Positions 32,400-43,971 of a stretch of DNA of 64,000 nucleotides are shown here, in pieces. Every line of letters begins with the position of its first letter. Position 1 is the first letter of the stretch. A model generated the notes under the pieces. That model was not told the DNA's origin, ran no database searches, and saw only the letters and a program-made list of their open reading frames with translations. The stretch comes from Mikania micrantha (lineage: Eukaryota; Streptophyta; Magnoliopsida; Asterales; Asteraceae): NCBI GenBank assembly GCA_009363875.1, contig CM018695.1:65532907-65596906 (forward strand), read 5' to 3'. Position numbers and translations under genes: made by a program.

Positions 32400-35300
32400 T
32401 GTTGTTGTTTTGAATAAGTGGGGATACTTTTTCATCATTTGGTCTTCCCTTTCTCATGTGAATTCAGGACCACGTCGTGAATTCCACCGTACTTTGACTA
32501 TCGAAATCTTGCTTTGTTTGAGTTGTTTGACCTCTCGGTCCAGGATTTGAACTGGTTCCTCGATGAATCGTAACTGTTCGTCTACTTGTATTTCTTCAAG
32601 TGGTACTACCAATGTCTTATCAGAAAGACATTTCTTTAAGTTTGATATGCGAAAGACATCATGAACTCCACTGAGTTCATCCGGTAATTTGAGTTGATAC
32701 GCAACCGGACCATTCCTTTTCAGGATATCAAAAGGTCCTACGTAACGTGGACTAAGATTCCCGCGCTTACCGAATCATATCACACCTTTCCAAGGTGATA
32801 CCTTTAGAAGAAATCGGTCTCCTACTTGAAATTCCAACGGCTTACGACGTTTGTCAGCATAACTCTTCTGTCGATCCCGGACCGCTGCCATACGGTTCCG
32901 GATTTGAACTATCTTCTCTGTCGTCTCGTGAACGACATTTGCGACCATACAAAGCTTCAAACAGTGCTGCTTGAATACTTGTATGATAACTATTATTGTA
33001 AGAGAATTCCACTAACAGTAAGTGATTTTTCCCAACTATCACCAAAGTCAGTTACACAAGCTCGTAACATATCCTCGAGCGTTTGAATCGTACGTTCGCT
33101 TTGACCGTCGGTCTGTGGATAATAGGCGGTACTCATATCCAAACGAGTTCCCAAATGACTTATGAAGTGATTTCCAAAAGTTGGAAGTAAATCGGGCATC
33201 CCGATCTGATATGATAGATATTGGCACGCCATGCCTTGCTACCACTTCCTTGATGTAAATGCGAGTCAGTTTCTCCATCTTGTCGGTTTCCTTGATTGCT
33301 AAGAAATGTGCAGATTTCGTTAATCGATCAACAATTACCCATATCGTACCACAACCACTCGGTGTACGGGGTAACTTAGTAATAAAATCCATCGAAATCT
33401 GTTCCTATTTCCACATTGGTGTCTCTGATTGTTGCAGTAAACCAGATGGCTTCTGGTATTCAACTTTGACTTTCAAACAAGTCAAACATTTGCTAACGTA
33501 CTTAGCAATGTCAGCTTTCATGTGAGGCCACCAATACAGTGCCTTCAAGTCATGATACATCTTGTCTGATCCTGGATGGACTGAATACCTGGACTTGTGT
33601 GTCTCATCCATCACTAGTTCCCTTAACCTCCATACAAAGGTATCCACAGTCGATCAATGAAATAACGAATTCCATCAGACTTAACATCCAACTGTGTTTT
33701 CATTCCTCGTAAAGATTCCTGTACTAAGTTTTCCGTTTTCAAAGCCTCAAGCTGAGCATTGCGTACCTTGTCAGGTAAGTCAGTATGTATCGTCATCATA
33801 AGTGCGCGAACCCGTCTTGTTCCCGTTGTATCTTTTCTGCTCAAAGCGTCAGCTACCACATTAGCTTTTCCCGGGTGATACTTAATCGCACACTCATAAT
33901 CGTTCAACAACTCAACCCATCGTCGCTGTCTCATATTGAGTTCCTTCTGATCAAAGATATGTTGCAAACTCTTATGATCAGTGTAAATGGTATACTTAGT
34001 TCCATACAGATAATGCTTTCAAATCTTCAAACAAAAACCACTGCTCCTAACTCCAAGTCATGAGTAGTGTAATTCTTTTCGTGTGGTCGTAGTTGCCTTG
34101 AAGCATAAGCAATCACTTTATCACGTTGCCTCAATACACCTCCCAAACCCTGTGCAGATGCGTCACAATACACCACAAAATCTCCCGTCCCTTTCAGTAA
34201 GGACAGAATCGGTGCACTGCAGAGTTTCTGTTTCAATAACTGGAATGTAGCTTCTTGTTTATCCGCCCAGGTATACTTCGTTCCCTTGTGCGTAAGAGCT
34301 GTAAGTGGTTGAGCGATCTTTGAGAATCCCTCCATGAATCATCGATGATAACCCGCCAACCCAAGGAATTGTCGTACCTCGTTAGGGTCTTTGGTGCTTC
34401 TCAATTCTTAATCGCTTCAATTTATGCTGGATCAACATGTATGCCCTTTTTATTGACTATATGACCCAAAGATTATACTTCTCGCATCCAGAAGTCACAT
34501 TTCGAGAACTTAGCGTATAATTGTTCTTGTTTCAGTAATTCTAATAGCAATCGAAGATGTTCAGCGTGTTCCTCCTCAGTTTGAGAATAGATGAGAATGT
34601 CATCAATGAAAACAATGACAAATTTATCAATATAAGGTTTACAAACACGATTCATGAGATCCATGAATACAGCTGAAGCGTTTGTCAACCCAAATGGCAT
34701 GACCAAGATCTCATAATGGCCATAGCGCGTCCTAAACGCTGTCTTCGGGATATCTTCTTCCTGTACTCTGAGTTGATGGTAACCAGACCTGAGATCAATC
34801 TTTGAGCAGTAACTCGAACCTTGCAACTTGATCAAACAGATCGTCAACTCTAGGTAACGGATACCAGTTTTTGATGGTAACCTTGTTAAGTTCTCGGTAA
34901 TCGATACACATACGGAAAGTCTCGTCCTTCTTCTTAACAACAAAACTGGAGCTCCCCACGGTGAAAAAAAACTAGGTCGTATAAAACCCTTATCCAACAA
35001 CTCTTGCAGTTGTGTAGATAATTCTTGCATCTCTGACGGTGCAAGTCGCCCTAGCTATCGGTGTTGCGTCTGGTGTAAGGTCGATTCGGAATTCCACCTG
35101 TCCGATAGGTGGTAATCCCGGTAAATCATCTGGAAATACTTCCGGAAATTCACAAACTACTGGAATATCTTCAATCTTCTTCTCAGCTACTGGCTTCTCA
35201 GTTATAAGTGTTATAAGTGTTATAACTGTTGTATGACCTTTCCGCAGACATTTGTGTGCTTTCATACAAGGTATGAGATGCAGTGGCGTACTGCTCTTCT

Positions 35301-35720
35301 CGCCTTGTACATACAATGTCTCTCCATGCGGAAGAGGTATACGAACTATCTTTTCATGGCATACTATTTCAGCCTGGTGTTTGTATAACCAGTCCATGCC
35401 AATGACTACATCAAAACTGCCTAAAGCGGTAAGCATAAAGTCAATGTCATGTGTTTGACCCATCAAGTCAAGAACACATCCTTTAGAAATATGGTTTACA
35501 ACAACTAACTTATCATTAGCTAGTTCTATAGTGTATGGGTTTTCTAAAGCAGTAGGACTAATACTTAACAATTCACAAGATTTGCTAGATACAAAACCCC
35601 GATCTGCACCGGTGTCAAATAGCATAGAGGCAGAGTGATAATTCAAGAGAAACGTACCCGTAACGACGTTGGGATCTTCCCGTGCCTGACGTCCTCCAAT
35701 CACAAAAGCTCTGTTCTAGC
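32400..35720 (-). pseudogene. Gypsy-B pol: protease, RT, RNase H, integrase, chromodomain
   Basis: From the right: protease LFDTGADRGF (about 35630), RT with SPWGAPVLL, DLRSGYHQL and the catalytic box FIDD at 34599-34610. RNase H follows with YCDASAQGLGGVL and HHDLELGAV-type text, then the integrase zinc-binding HPGSDKMYHDL and CLTCLKVK. The DDE core is DFITKLPRTPSG, ISDRDARF and YYPQTDGQSERT, and the C-terminal region is RFLLKVSPWKG. A chromodomain-like end is readable to about 32420. At least six frame changes or stops are visible (for example near 34470, 34340, 34020, 33400, 33050 and 32990). Replication enzymes cannot come from this copy. Confidence 0.93.
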
Positions 35721-36903
35721 AACATTTGTGTTGTTGTTGTTGTTTCCTTTTGTAATCATGTCATTAGCCCTTCTCTTCTTGAGTTGTGGGCACTCCTTCT
35801 TGAAATGTCCTGATAAGCCACACTCAAAACATCCTTTCTGTGTGTTACTCCGGTTGAGTGAGCTTGCCTTTCAGTTCCCCTCGACAGTCTTTTGCTACGT
35901 GACCCACCTTTCTACATCGCTGGCATCGGTATTTGTCACATTGATTCCTAAAGTGATGGAATCCACATTTGTTGCACTTTGGGTATTTACCATTATACCC
36001 TCCCGATGACTGTTGGTTATTGTTTGGATTATGATGGGTTTTGTTTAATTCCTGCTTGCGATTTTGCTGAAATGACTGCTGAGTGAAATTCTTGGATTCA
36101 ATGCTATCCCATTTTCTCTTGTGGTCTCCTGTCTTAGCTGTTACTGTTCGTTTGGGTAATGTTCCCCGTTGCATCGTTTGATCAGTAAATTGGTGTGCCA
36201 GTTGAACAGCTTGCTGTATGGTAGTAGGATTTGCAGATATGATCAATTTTCGAACCTGAGATACCAACCCTCCAATGTATTTCTTGATCCACTTGCTAGA
36301 TGGGGTTGCCCTGTGCGGTAAGAGTCTTGCTAACTGCTGGAATCGAGTAGTGTATTCCTCAATATTAGAACCTTTCATCTTGAGTTGACTGTATTCATCC
36401 TCAAGTTCTTGCATTTCATTACGATGACAATACTCCTCCTGCAACAGGATTTTAAATCCGTTCCAAGTAAGTGCATTGGTTGTATTCAAACCGAGTGTCT
36501 GTACGATAGAGTTCCACCATGCCAAGGCTGAACCCTCCAAAGTACCAATAGCGTATTTGACCTTGTTTTCTTCTGGACAATTGCACGTCTCAAATACCGA
36601 TTCTGACTGTTCAATCCATCGAAGAAGTCCAATGGCTCCTTCCGATCCTTTGAAATTACGTGGTTTACAGTTCAAGAATGTCTTGAACGTGCACATTTGT
36701 GAGTTTACCAATTCCCCCGTTGGATCATGTGGTTTTGTTTGGTATGTTTTCGTATAGTTTGCGATTGTCTCGGTAATTCGATTGTTAATAAGTGCCTCAA
36801 CTTCCGTTGTGGTCATGTTAATGTTTCCTCCAACCATGATCTTCCTATTTACAAATATACATAATGAGACTACACCCATCGCATAATCATCACTCATGCA
36901 CAA
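35721..36903 (-). CDS. Gypsy-B gag (capsid and zinc knuckles)
   Basis: 352 open codons from 36903; the likely start is the Met at MVGGNINMTTTEVEAL, about 23 codons in, because the text before it is not gag-like. The retrotransposon capsid core has FKGSEGAIGLLRWIEQSESVF, ALAWWNSIVQTLG and YTTRFQQLARLLP. A Cys/His pair follows, CNKCGFHHFRNQC then CQRCRKVGHVAKDC. The frame stops at 35845. A third knuckle, CGLSGHFKKEC, is readable just beyond (about 35800-35830) after the stop. Gag is nearly whole, in contrast with pol. Confidence 0.85.
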
Positions 36904-37075
36904 AGTAAATGTAACACACTATCATAGTCATTAAGATAACAATTCTTAATCATTTATGATAAATTAGTGCTTACAATTGTTTATCAAAGAGATGCAAAAC
37001 AACTAAACACGAAATCTACTTTTATGAGTACAACCCACTCATATAAGTTTGTTAATTAGAACATAAATGAAATAA

Positions 37076-37780
37076 CTAGGTTCCATCGTTTGGTTGATCA
37101 ACGGTTGATGATGAATCTTCCAGTTCTGCTGGACCAGTCACTGCACCATGCTGGTAACGCATATGCCCAGTGATGAGGGTCATGGCCTCCCCAGCCAAGT
37201 CTCTCACTATATTGGCTTCTATCGCCGCTGCACCAGCCCGTGCATTGGCTTCTTCAGCCCTTGCCTCAACTACAGCTACACGTAACTCAGTAGTTTCTAG
37301 TCGTGCAGTGAGTTCGAGGATCGTCCCTCGCATCATCCAGATCGTTTGCACCAAATTTTCCTGTTCTTCATTAGTCCTAACCAACTCCTCAGTGAGGTTA
37401 TCCCACATTTGTGTCAGCCAGTTGTTATTCTCAAGCAATTCTGTGATCATCCTTGCTACTTCCCGCATGTTGCGGATTTCACGCTCCATGCGTGCAACAA
37501 AAGCAGCAAATGCCTGTTCTAGTGGATATCCTAGATCAGGTAACGTCCACAGGCTATTAGCAGTGTTGGCAGTTGGTGGTGGTGGCACTCGTTCTTCCCG
37601 CACCCAGCTGCGTATGAGATCAGGAAGCCATTGCCAATATTGGTTGTTCCCCCTTTGTTGAACATGTGTTTCCTCCCCATAGTGGATCGTATCATCCACT
37701 GGTTCGATGCTCCTTGTCATGATTTCTGACAATGCTACTACTTGTCCCCCAGTGTGAGTAGGTGTAGATGATGATGACAT
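37076..37780 (-). CDS. Gypsy-B extra ORF upstream of gag, coiled-coil protein
   Basis: 234 intact codons from ATG 37780, lying between the primer site (37895-37908) and gag. No enzyme motif or zinc knuckle. The N-terminus (1-20) is Ser/Thr-rich. A Trp-rich patch (YWQWLPDLIRSWV, 48-60) and a short PPPP (66-69) follow. From about 88 to 205 it is nearly all predicted helix, with heptad-like Leu/Ile/Val spacing (TILELTARLETTELRVAVVE) and an Ala/Glu/Arg run (173-190). The tail is acidic and Ser-rich. Plant gypsy elements usually start with gag here. Function unknown; a structural or RNA-handling role or a split-off gag N-terminus are possibilities. Confidence 0.7.
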   Translation of the reverse strand: MSSSSTPTHTGGQVVALSEIMTRSIEPVDDTIHYGEETHVQQRGNNQYWQWLPDLIRSWVREERVPPPPTANTANSLWTLPDLGYPLEQAFAAFVARMEREIRNMREVARMITELLENNNWLTQMWDNLTEELVRTNEEQENLVQTIWMMRGTILELTARLETTELRVAVVEARAEEANARAGAAAIEANIVRDLAGEAMTLITGHMRYQHGAVTGPAELEDSSSTVDQPNDGT

Positions 37781-37894
37781 GTCTGTTACAAGATGCCATA
37801 TGTAAATGCATATAAACTATCGTGTAAGTAAGTGTCTAATGTCTAACAGTTATAGTCTAAGTCTACAAATGCAAACCTAGTTCGCTATAACCAA

Positions 37895-37908
37895 TGGCTC
37901 TGATACCA
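37895..37908 (-). promoter_or_regulatory. Gypsy-B primer-binding site (initiator tRNA-Met)
   Basis: The plus strand reads TGGCTCTGATACCA, the complement of TGGTATCAGAGCCA, three bases from the 5' LTR edge at 37912. Confidence 0.9.
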
Positions 37909-37911
37909 ATC

Positions 37912-40788
37912 TGTCACACCCCCAATTTCCAACTAACGGAATCATACCGTTTGGGAACGTGACAAACCAGGATCTCAGATCATTAGACATAACGAAGACC
38001 TCTATATGAATTTCAAAACATATGTTGGTCAAAAACTGTAACATCAAAGTTTTCAAAGTTTGCGGAAACGTTTAAAAACCAATAACAAAACGTAACGGTT
38101 TGAAAATGTAAAGTACAAATCCAATAACATTCAATGTCTTAATTTATCAAAGCTAAAACACTTGAACTGAAATGCATGCATGAGACTCAACATCCTAGTC
38201 CCTGCTTGTCCTTGCTTGTGTCTTAGTGTCCTGAGAAAACATGTAAATCAAGTCAACACAAAGGTTGGTGCATAACACAGGTTTTAATCATTCACAATGT
38301 TCAAAACAACAGTTTGAATATCAAGTTGTAGATAACATAATCACACATGCACAGTCATGATAGCTAGTCATATAAACTATTTACATAAGTGGTCGACACC
38401 GAAGCTGACGAGTTGCCATGCTATAGCATGTTTTTGCCTTAGCACTATTGTCTAGCACAAACAATAGAAATGTATGTTTGGTCAGTCAAACACCTGCGTA
38501 GATCCCATCTACCAAGTGAGGTTTGTCAAACCCAATAGATCTATCTTCAACTACCACGCTTTGCACTCCGGCAAATTAAACGGTTCGAAATGGAAGGCTT
38601 GTAATGCTATGTTTGCACTTATAGTAAACAGCTAACTCATGCAAGTGATATGTATCTAAAAATGTTTGTTGCACATGTTTTCTCCCCCAAAACAGTTAAA
38701 ATAAGAAAGGGGTCGTGTACGCACCTTTGATTGTAGCAGAATGATCAAACACACTTAAACTCACGTAGAAAGTCTTCCTACAAAGAACCTGTGTTTTAAC
38801 AATAATCTAGTGTTATTCGGAATGTCGTTTTATGCTTGAAATCACATACGTGTCAACACACGTATGTTAGTGTGTTAGGAATATGCATACTGATGTACGC
38901 GTGCCTTTGAAATCGTTTAAATAAAACCATGTAGTCGTTTATGATTTTATTTAAACAACGTAGTTATACGCGATTACGTTTTCGACCTAAAATGTGAATT
39001 TTATTATTTTAATTAGTTCGGGACCTCGTTACGGTTCCAACGCAACTTGAATCAGTCGAAACGGAGTTATAATGAAGGATTTATGATTAAAATACTAAAA
39101 ATTATTCTAAATCTCAAAAACTGTTGGTGCCCGGGTTCGAACCCGTGACCTCCAACCCAACACAAACACCCTCTACCATCTCATCTAACCCCCATTTCAT
39201 TAACCAAGTTCTTTTTTTAATTGTTTTAACCAATCAAACGATCGGTCCCCTTGTTTTTTATTAAACCGAACCAAAGAACCCAAATAGGCCCACGATTTGA
39301 TCACCAACAAACCTGAAACCTTAGGGCTTAGTTTCTACATATTTAAATGATTACGGAGGTGATTTTAATTTGAAAACAAATAATCATAGCTTGATTAATC
39401 TGGTGTTCCCTTGTTCGAACTCAAGTTTGTTTAATCCCAATTCAAATCAATCTAATTGATGATCAACATGTTCCGGATTCATAGGGTTTTCATTATGCAA
39501 GTTATTTCGAAGCCTTCTGTTGAATTTATTTTGATTTATGCTTTCGTTTAGATCACAACCCATAAAACGTTTTTCAATCTAAAACGTGAAACCGAATTTT
39601 ACTCAATTCCATATAGTTTATCAAAATTGATATAAGGGTTATGTTAGTCGAGGCCCTCTGAAACTACTAACATCGTTCAATTTGATTCTCGAACCCTTCC
39701 CGATCAAAACCCCCAAATGGTTTTCTTCAAGAACCCTAGAATTCTAAATCCTTCAATTAGATATTGTTTGATGAAATTGACTTATGATTTTCATTAAACA
39801 CATGATTCCGAAAGTTTCTGTGTGGTTTAATCTAATTCTTAAACGCGTTTGAATTAAAACCCCCAAATCGTTTTCTAGGAGGAACCCTAGAATTCGAATT
39901 CATAGCATTCGATATTAGAACTACGAATTGACATGGGGATTGCCTTAGTCGGCCGTTTTAGAGTGTGTATGTATAATTTTTTTACCTGTTTGACTATGAA
40001 TAGATACAAATCGAATTAAAGCTTGAGTCTCGGCCGACCTTGGATCGAATTCTTCTTCCCGACGCCTCTTGATTCGAATTGGTATATGGTTCAGCTTCTA
40101 AAAGTGCCGATTGAAGTGTCTGTGTGATCAATTTGCTGAATTTTGATCGAATTGTGCGATGTATATATACACTAGTGACGGTTTCGTCTTTATGGGTGAT
40201 TAATTGGGTTTAATTCGACAGTGATGGTGTTATTAACTGTTTAAAACGGTTGTTAATCATCAATATGTGCTTCATGACCGTTTAATTTGATTAATTATTA
40301 TGTTTCAATGATAATTTCGAATTTTTCATTTGATTTATGACGAATTTTGACCATAAAGGTCAAAATTTGGACATTTCTTGTAATTATAAGTTAAATTCTA
40401 ATAGTTTCAATGTTTGTACACTTGTTTTGTTCACATTTGATCCTTCTAGTTTGATTTCGTATAATTTCGTCTCGTTTATGTTAGTTTTTGAATAACGGAG
40501 TTAATCCGGAATACCGAATTGTCACTAATTGGGCCAATTGGAATGTTATTGGGCTAAGTTAACCCAATTGGGCCTCATAAATGCAATTGGCCTACCTTGG
40601 GTCTCATTGGGCCTACTTTGGCCTCATTGGGCCTTCCTTGGCCTTACTGGGCCTTCTTTGGCCTTACTGGGCCTTCTTTGGCCTTACTGGGCCTTCTTTG
40701 GCCTTACTGGGCCTTACATGTCTTGTTGGGACTGTGATCTAACCACATTCAGTTAGCGAAGTTAACTAAAAAAAATCGGATTGTCACA
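37912..40788 (-). repeat. Gypsy-B 5' LTR (complete)
   Basis: 2877 bp, plus-strand ends TGTCACACCC...GGATTGTCACA. Near the right end it has a 20-bp tandem repeat (CTTACTGGGCCTTCTTTGGC and variants, about 40605-40722) with two more units than the 3' LTR. The small plus-strand ORF there is a by-product of the repeat. Confidence 0.95.
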
Positions 40789-42239
40789 GATTGATCATTT
40801 CTAAGCCATTAATATGTTTAGAAACTGTTTTAGCATTATAATCAACAACATTAACGATTTGATGACTTTCAAGACAATGTCTTTGACATTGAACGTTCAG
40901 AAAGATCTAATCAGTAGGTTAAAACCTAAATAACTTATTAAGTGTAAACTAATGCAGAGTTACACCATTAGTATCAGTTTACGAGGAATCTTGCTACTGT
41001 AAGATATCAGGTGAGTTCTTATAGCCCTGTTTTAAATGTTTTACCATTTTGGGCTGATATGCATGTTATAAAGTTATTTTATGAAAATGATGGTATGTAT
41101 GTATAAAGTTATTGTATGAAAGTGATTTTAACCTGATTATGGTCACGTAAAGCAAGTTTCCAGAAAAAGTATGTTTTCAGATAAAGAATGTTTTAAAGTC
41201 TCAACTACGGTTGAGAAAGAAATGATTTTAAAGGACTCAACCGAGGTTGAGTAGGAAATGAGGTTTTGCTGGCTGCGGTTGGGCAAAACTTGAACACTAC
41301 AGTGAAAGGAGCCGTTTATGATGATGATGGTTTAAATGATTTAAACCATATTATGTATGAATGATATATGTAAAGAAGTCTTATACCGGTATGAGCCGTC
41401 AATTTCGGTTGATGGTTAAAGAGTCCTGTGGAAACATAGGCCTGTCGACTGTGTGTCGCCGGTTCAGTTAAAGAAATCTTAGGCATGCTTGAGTTATCAG
41501 CTGAGCGTTGATAGTGTTAAAGAAATCTTATACATGATAGTGTTTAAGAGCCTTGCGCTTCACAAGCCTGTTTGACTTCAGGGTCAGCAGTTGACGGTGA
41601 AGTTCCTTCGCTGTATGAATGATGTTATGATGATATGTATGTTATGTAAGTATGTTATGATGCTATGTATGTGATGAAAGTATGATATGAGAACATGTAT
41701 GTTATGTATTTAAAATTATGTAATGTGATGACATGAATGAATAAAGATTTTTCTAGAAAATGAACTTAGAACTCACCAGCATAAAGCTAACTTGTTTTAC
41801 ATGGATATCAGGTTGAATAGTGTGAGAAGGGAGACCAGGAGGGCTCATGGCCACTGTTGTAAAAGTCGGCCTCCAAGGCCGAGTACTCGCCGACTACTCA
41901 CTCCAAGGAGTTGTCCCGAGACCTAGTAATTTCTTAGTATTACCCAAGTACTCCCGCCTAGGGCCGAGTAATGCCCGACTACTCGCTCCAAGGAGCTATT
42001 CCGACCGAAGAGCGCCTGGCGATTTTTGCAACCTTGCTCATGGCATACGTTGAAGACTACCCCTGACATAGACTGGCTATGTTATAAACCTAATAAAGAT
42101 ATGAGCTATGTATTAATGTTTGTTTAGGTTTGTATAATATTTTATGTAATCGCCTCAAGTTCCGCTGCTATGTTAATGTAAATATGAGTTAAGAACTATG
42201 AGTATGATGTTTGCCAACCGAGGGGCTCAGAGCCTCTCA
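40789..42239 (+). repeat. Gypsy-A 5' LTR (5' truncated, carries a MITE)
   Basis: Starts at GATTGATCATTTCTAAGCC, equivalent to about 48141 in the 3' LTR, and ends GCCTCTCA at 42239. Compared with the 3' LTR it has about seven base changes, a roughly 30-bp loss in the tandem-repeat zone near 41535, and a 185-bp MITE at 41851. Confidence 0.93.
41851..42035. mobile_element. hAT-type MITE in the Gypsy-A LTR
   Basis: 185-bp insertion flanked by the perfect 8-bp TSD GCTCATGG (41843-41850 and 42036-42043). The left end contains GTTGTAAAAGTCGG and the right end, read in reverse, GTTGCAAAAATCGC, an imperfect terminal inverted repeat. The interior repeats CCGACTACTC(A/G)CTCCAAGGAG in two near-copies. 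The two other LTR copies in the window (near 29078 and 49219) show the empty site. The 8-bp TSD and TIR fit hAT. Confidence 0.9.
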
Positions 42240-42242
42240 AGT

Positions 42243-42255
42243 TGGTATCAGAGCC
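42243..42255 (+). promoter_or_regulatory. Gypsy-A primer-binding site (initiator tRNA-Met)
   Basis: TGGTATCAGAGCC, three bases after the 5' LTR end at 42239. Confidence 0.93.
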
Positions 42256-42568
42256 ATAGTTTGAGAGATCCGGTCATCCCTAATGGCTGGACTTAGACTG
42301 AAAATGGGACAGAATGAATGCCAGTCAAGGGTAGTTTGATGCCATGAGTATATGACCTTAGAGCTTTGTTATGTTTAAGATATAGATTAAAGTAGTATGA
42401 TGTTGCGAGTGATAATGTGTTCATGATTGGGAATGTTTAGAACTTATAAGTGAGGTAAATAGTTAATTACACTTGATCAACGTCATTAACAATTTACAAT
42501 GCTTATTACGTCCTGAATTGTTACCTTGATTGACACGTGATTGTTTGCAACATGTATAGAAAACTAAA

Positions 42569-43971
42569 ATGGCAGGCGAAGGGAGAGAAGATGGACGTGG
42601 TAAAGGTCGAGGTCGACCACCTAAAAACAAGAAGCCAGCTGAGGAAGTACCAGTGAATAATGCGGAAACTGAAGTCAACACTGAAGAAGAAAATGAAGAG
42701 GAAGAAATTAGGCTTGAACCGGTGGTGGTAAAGGCAATATCTAATGAAGTTTGTAAAATTTTAAAAGATCTATTACCTTCAGATAGAACCAAAGCCGAAA
42801 AGGAAATTACTAAAGAAGGAGCTACTGAGGAAGGAGAGAAAGCTAACAGCTCTAACATAGAGCACGATGAAGATGAGTGTTGATCATCAATAATAAAGGC
42901 ATTGGTTCAAGTACTAAGGGACCCAAAGGATGTGATTACAAGGCTTTTAAAGGGTGCAATCCTCCACCCTTTGATGGTAAGAAAGATGCGGTGGCTACCT
43001 GCCATTGGGTTTCAGCTATGGAGGCGGTTATCGCGATCAGTGAATGCCGGGAAGACCAAGCTGTGAAATTTGCAGCTCATTCATTTACTGAAGAAGCTCT
43101 ACATTGGTGGAACACCGTCAAGCAGTCAAAGACCCCTACTGATGTGGAGGCCATGAAATGGGAGAACTTAAAGGAATTAGTTATGAAACACTTTTGTCCG
43201 AAGAATGAAATTGATAAAATCGAGCGGGAATTCCTGATTTTAAAAGCTGGACGTATGAACCATCGGCAATATACGTCAAAATTTAATGAAATGTCAAGAC
43301 TGGTTCCTCATTTGGTAAACACGAAGGAACGCAGGTTGAAGTTATATGTGGAAGGACTACCACCTAAAGTCCGAACACATGTGAAGGCGCATGCTCCCAG
43401 AACTTTTGAATCAGCTGTAGAGATTAGCGGCATTGTCTGGGATGATGTGTTGGAAGCAGAACCAATAAAGGAAGAACCTAAGCAAAAATGGTCATCTAGA
43501 TTTAAAAGAAACCGAAATGACAAACCAGGGCCCCCTATGAAAAGGTTTAAAAGGGAAGAATTTGAAACATGCATTAAATGTGGAAGGAAACATGGGGGAG
43601 AATGTCGCCTGGGGACTACTTTGTGCTATCGTTGTGGAAAAACTGGACATCTCTCGTATAATTGTCCAAATATACTAAAATGTTACAATTGTGGTGGAAT
43701 CGGTCATGTGAGCAAGAATTGTTTTAAACCAAAGACAATACCTACTGAAGTCAGTAAACCTGAAAGTAGCAAGGGAGGTGAGAAGCAAAAGGCAAAAGCT
43801 CGTGCATTTACTATGACTAAGGATCAGGCAGATAAAGATCCGGATGTGGTGACAGGTACATTTTTGATTAATGATATCCCTGCTTTAGTGCTATTTGATT
43901 CTGGTGCAAGTATGAGCTTTGTGGCTATTACTTTTTGTGATAAACTGCGTGCTAATGTTAAAAAGATATAA
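42569..43971 (+). pseudogene. Gypsy-A gag and start of protease
   Basis: An N-terminal basic/acidic segment opens at ATG 42569 (MAGEGREDGRGKGRGRPP) and stops at 42883. The main gag text begins in another frame at 42877 (CDYKAFKGCNPPPFDG, WVSAMEAVIAIS, LHWWNTVKQ), so a frame change lies near 42880. Three Cys/His units follow: CIKCGRKHGGEC, CYRCGKTGHLSYNC and CYNCGGIGHVSKNC (about 43570-43725). Protease begins with VLFDSGASMSF (about 43890). A TAA at 43969-43971 interrupts it in frame; homologous text continues directly after. Confidence 0.92.

Larger units (their letters stand above)
29092..40788 (-). mobile_element. Gypsy-B, chromovirus-type element with long LTRs
   Basis: Minus-strand Ty3/gypsy element, about 11.7 kb. 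The 5' LTR is 37912-40788, with primer site complement TGGCTCTGATACCA at 37895-37908. The 3' LTR is 29092-31588, missing about its last 340 bp at the left edge. Order from the right: LTR, primer site, extra coiled-coil ORF, gag, protease, RT, RNase H, integrase, chromodomain, LTR. The LTRs differ at about ten sites in 2.5 kb plus a 40-bp repeat-number change. Its right end sits inside the Gypsy-A 5' LTR, so it is younger than Gypsy-A. Pol is badly broken. Confidence 0.93.

Noticed and set aside
37170..37661. 163-aa plus-strand ORF
   Set aside because: Shadow of the coiled-coil ORF on the minus strand, kept open by its Ala/Glu/Arg composition.
40605..40722. CRISPR-like array
   Set aside because: Units are contiguous without spacers and lie in a plant LTR.
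40529..40756. Repetitive 75-aa ORF with GLLWPYWAF-type units
   Set aside because: Translation of the 20-bp LTR tandem repeat; differs in length between the two LTRs.
41847..42053. 68-aa plus-strand ORF
   Set aside because: Lies almost wholly inside the hAT MITE and its TSD.
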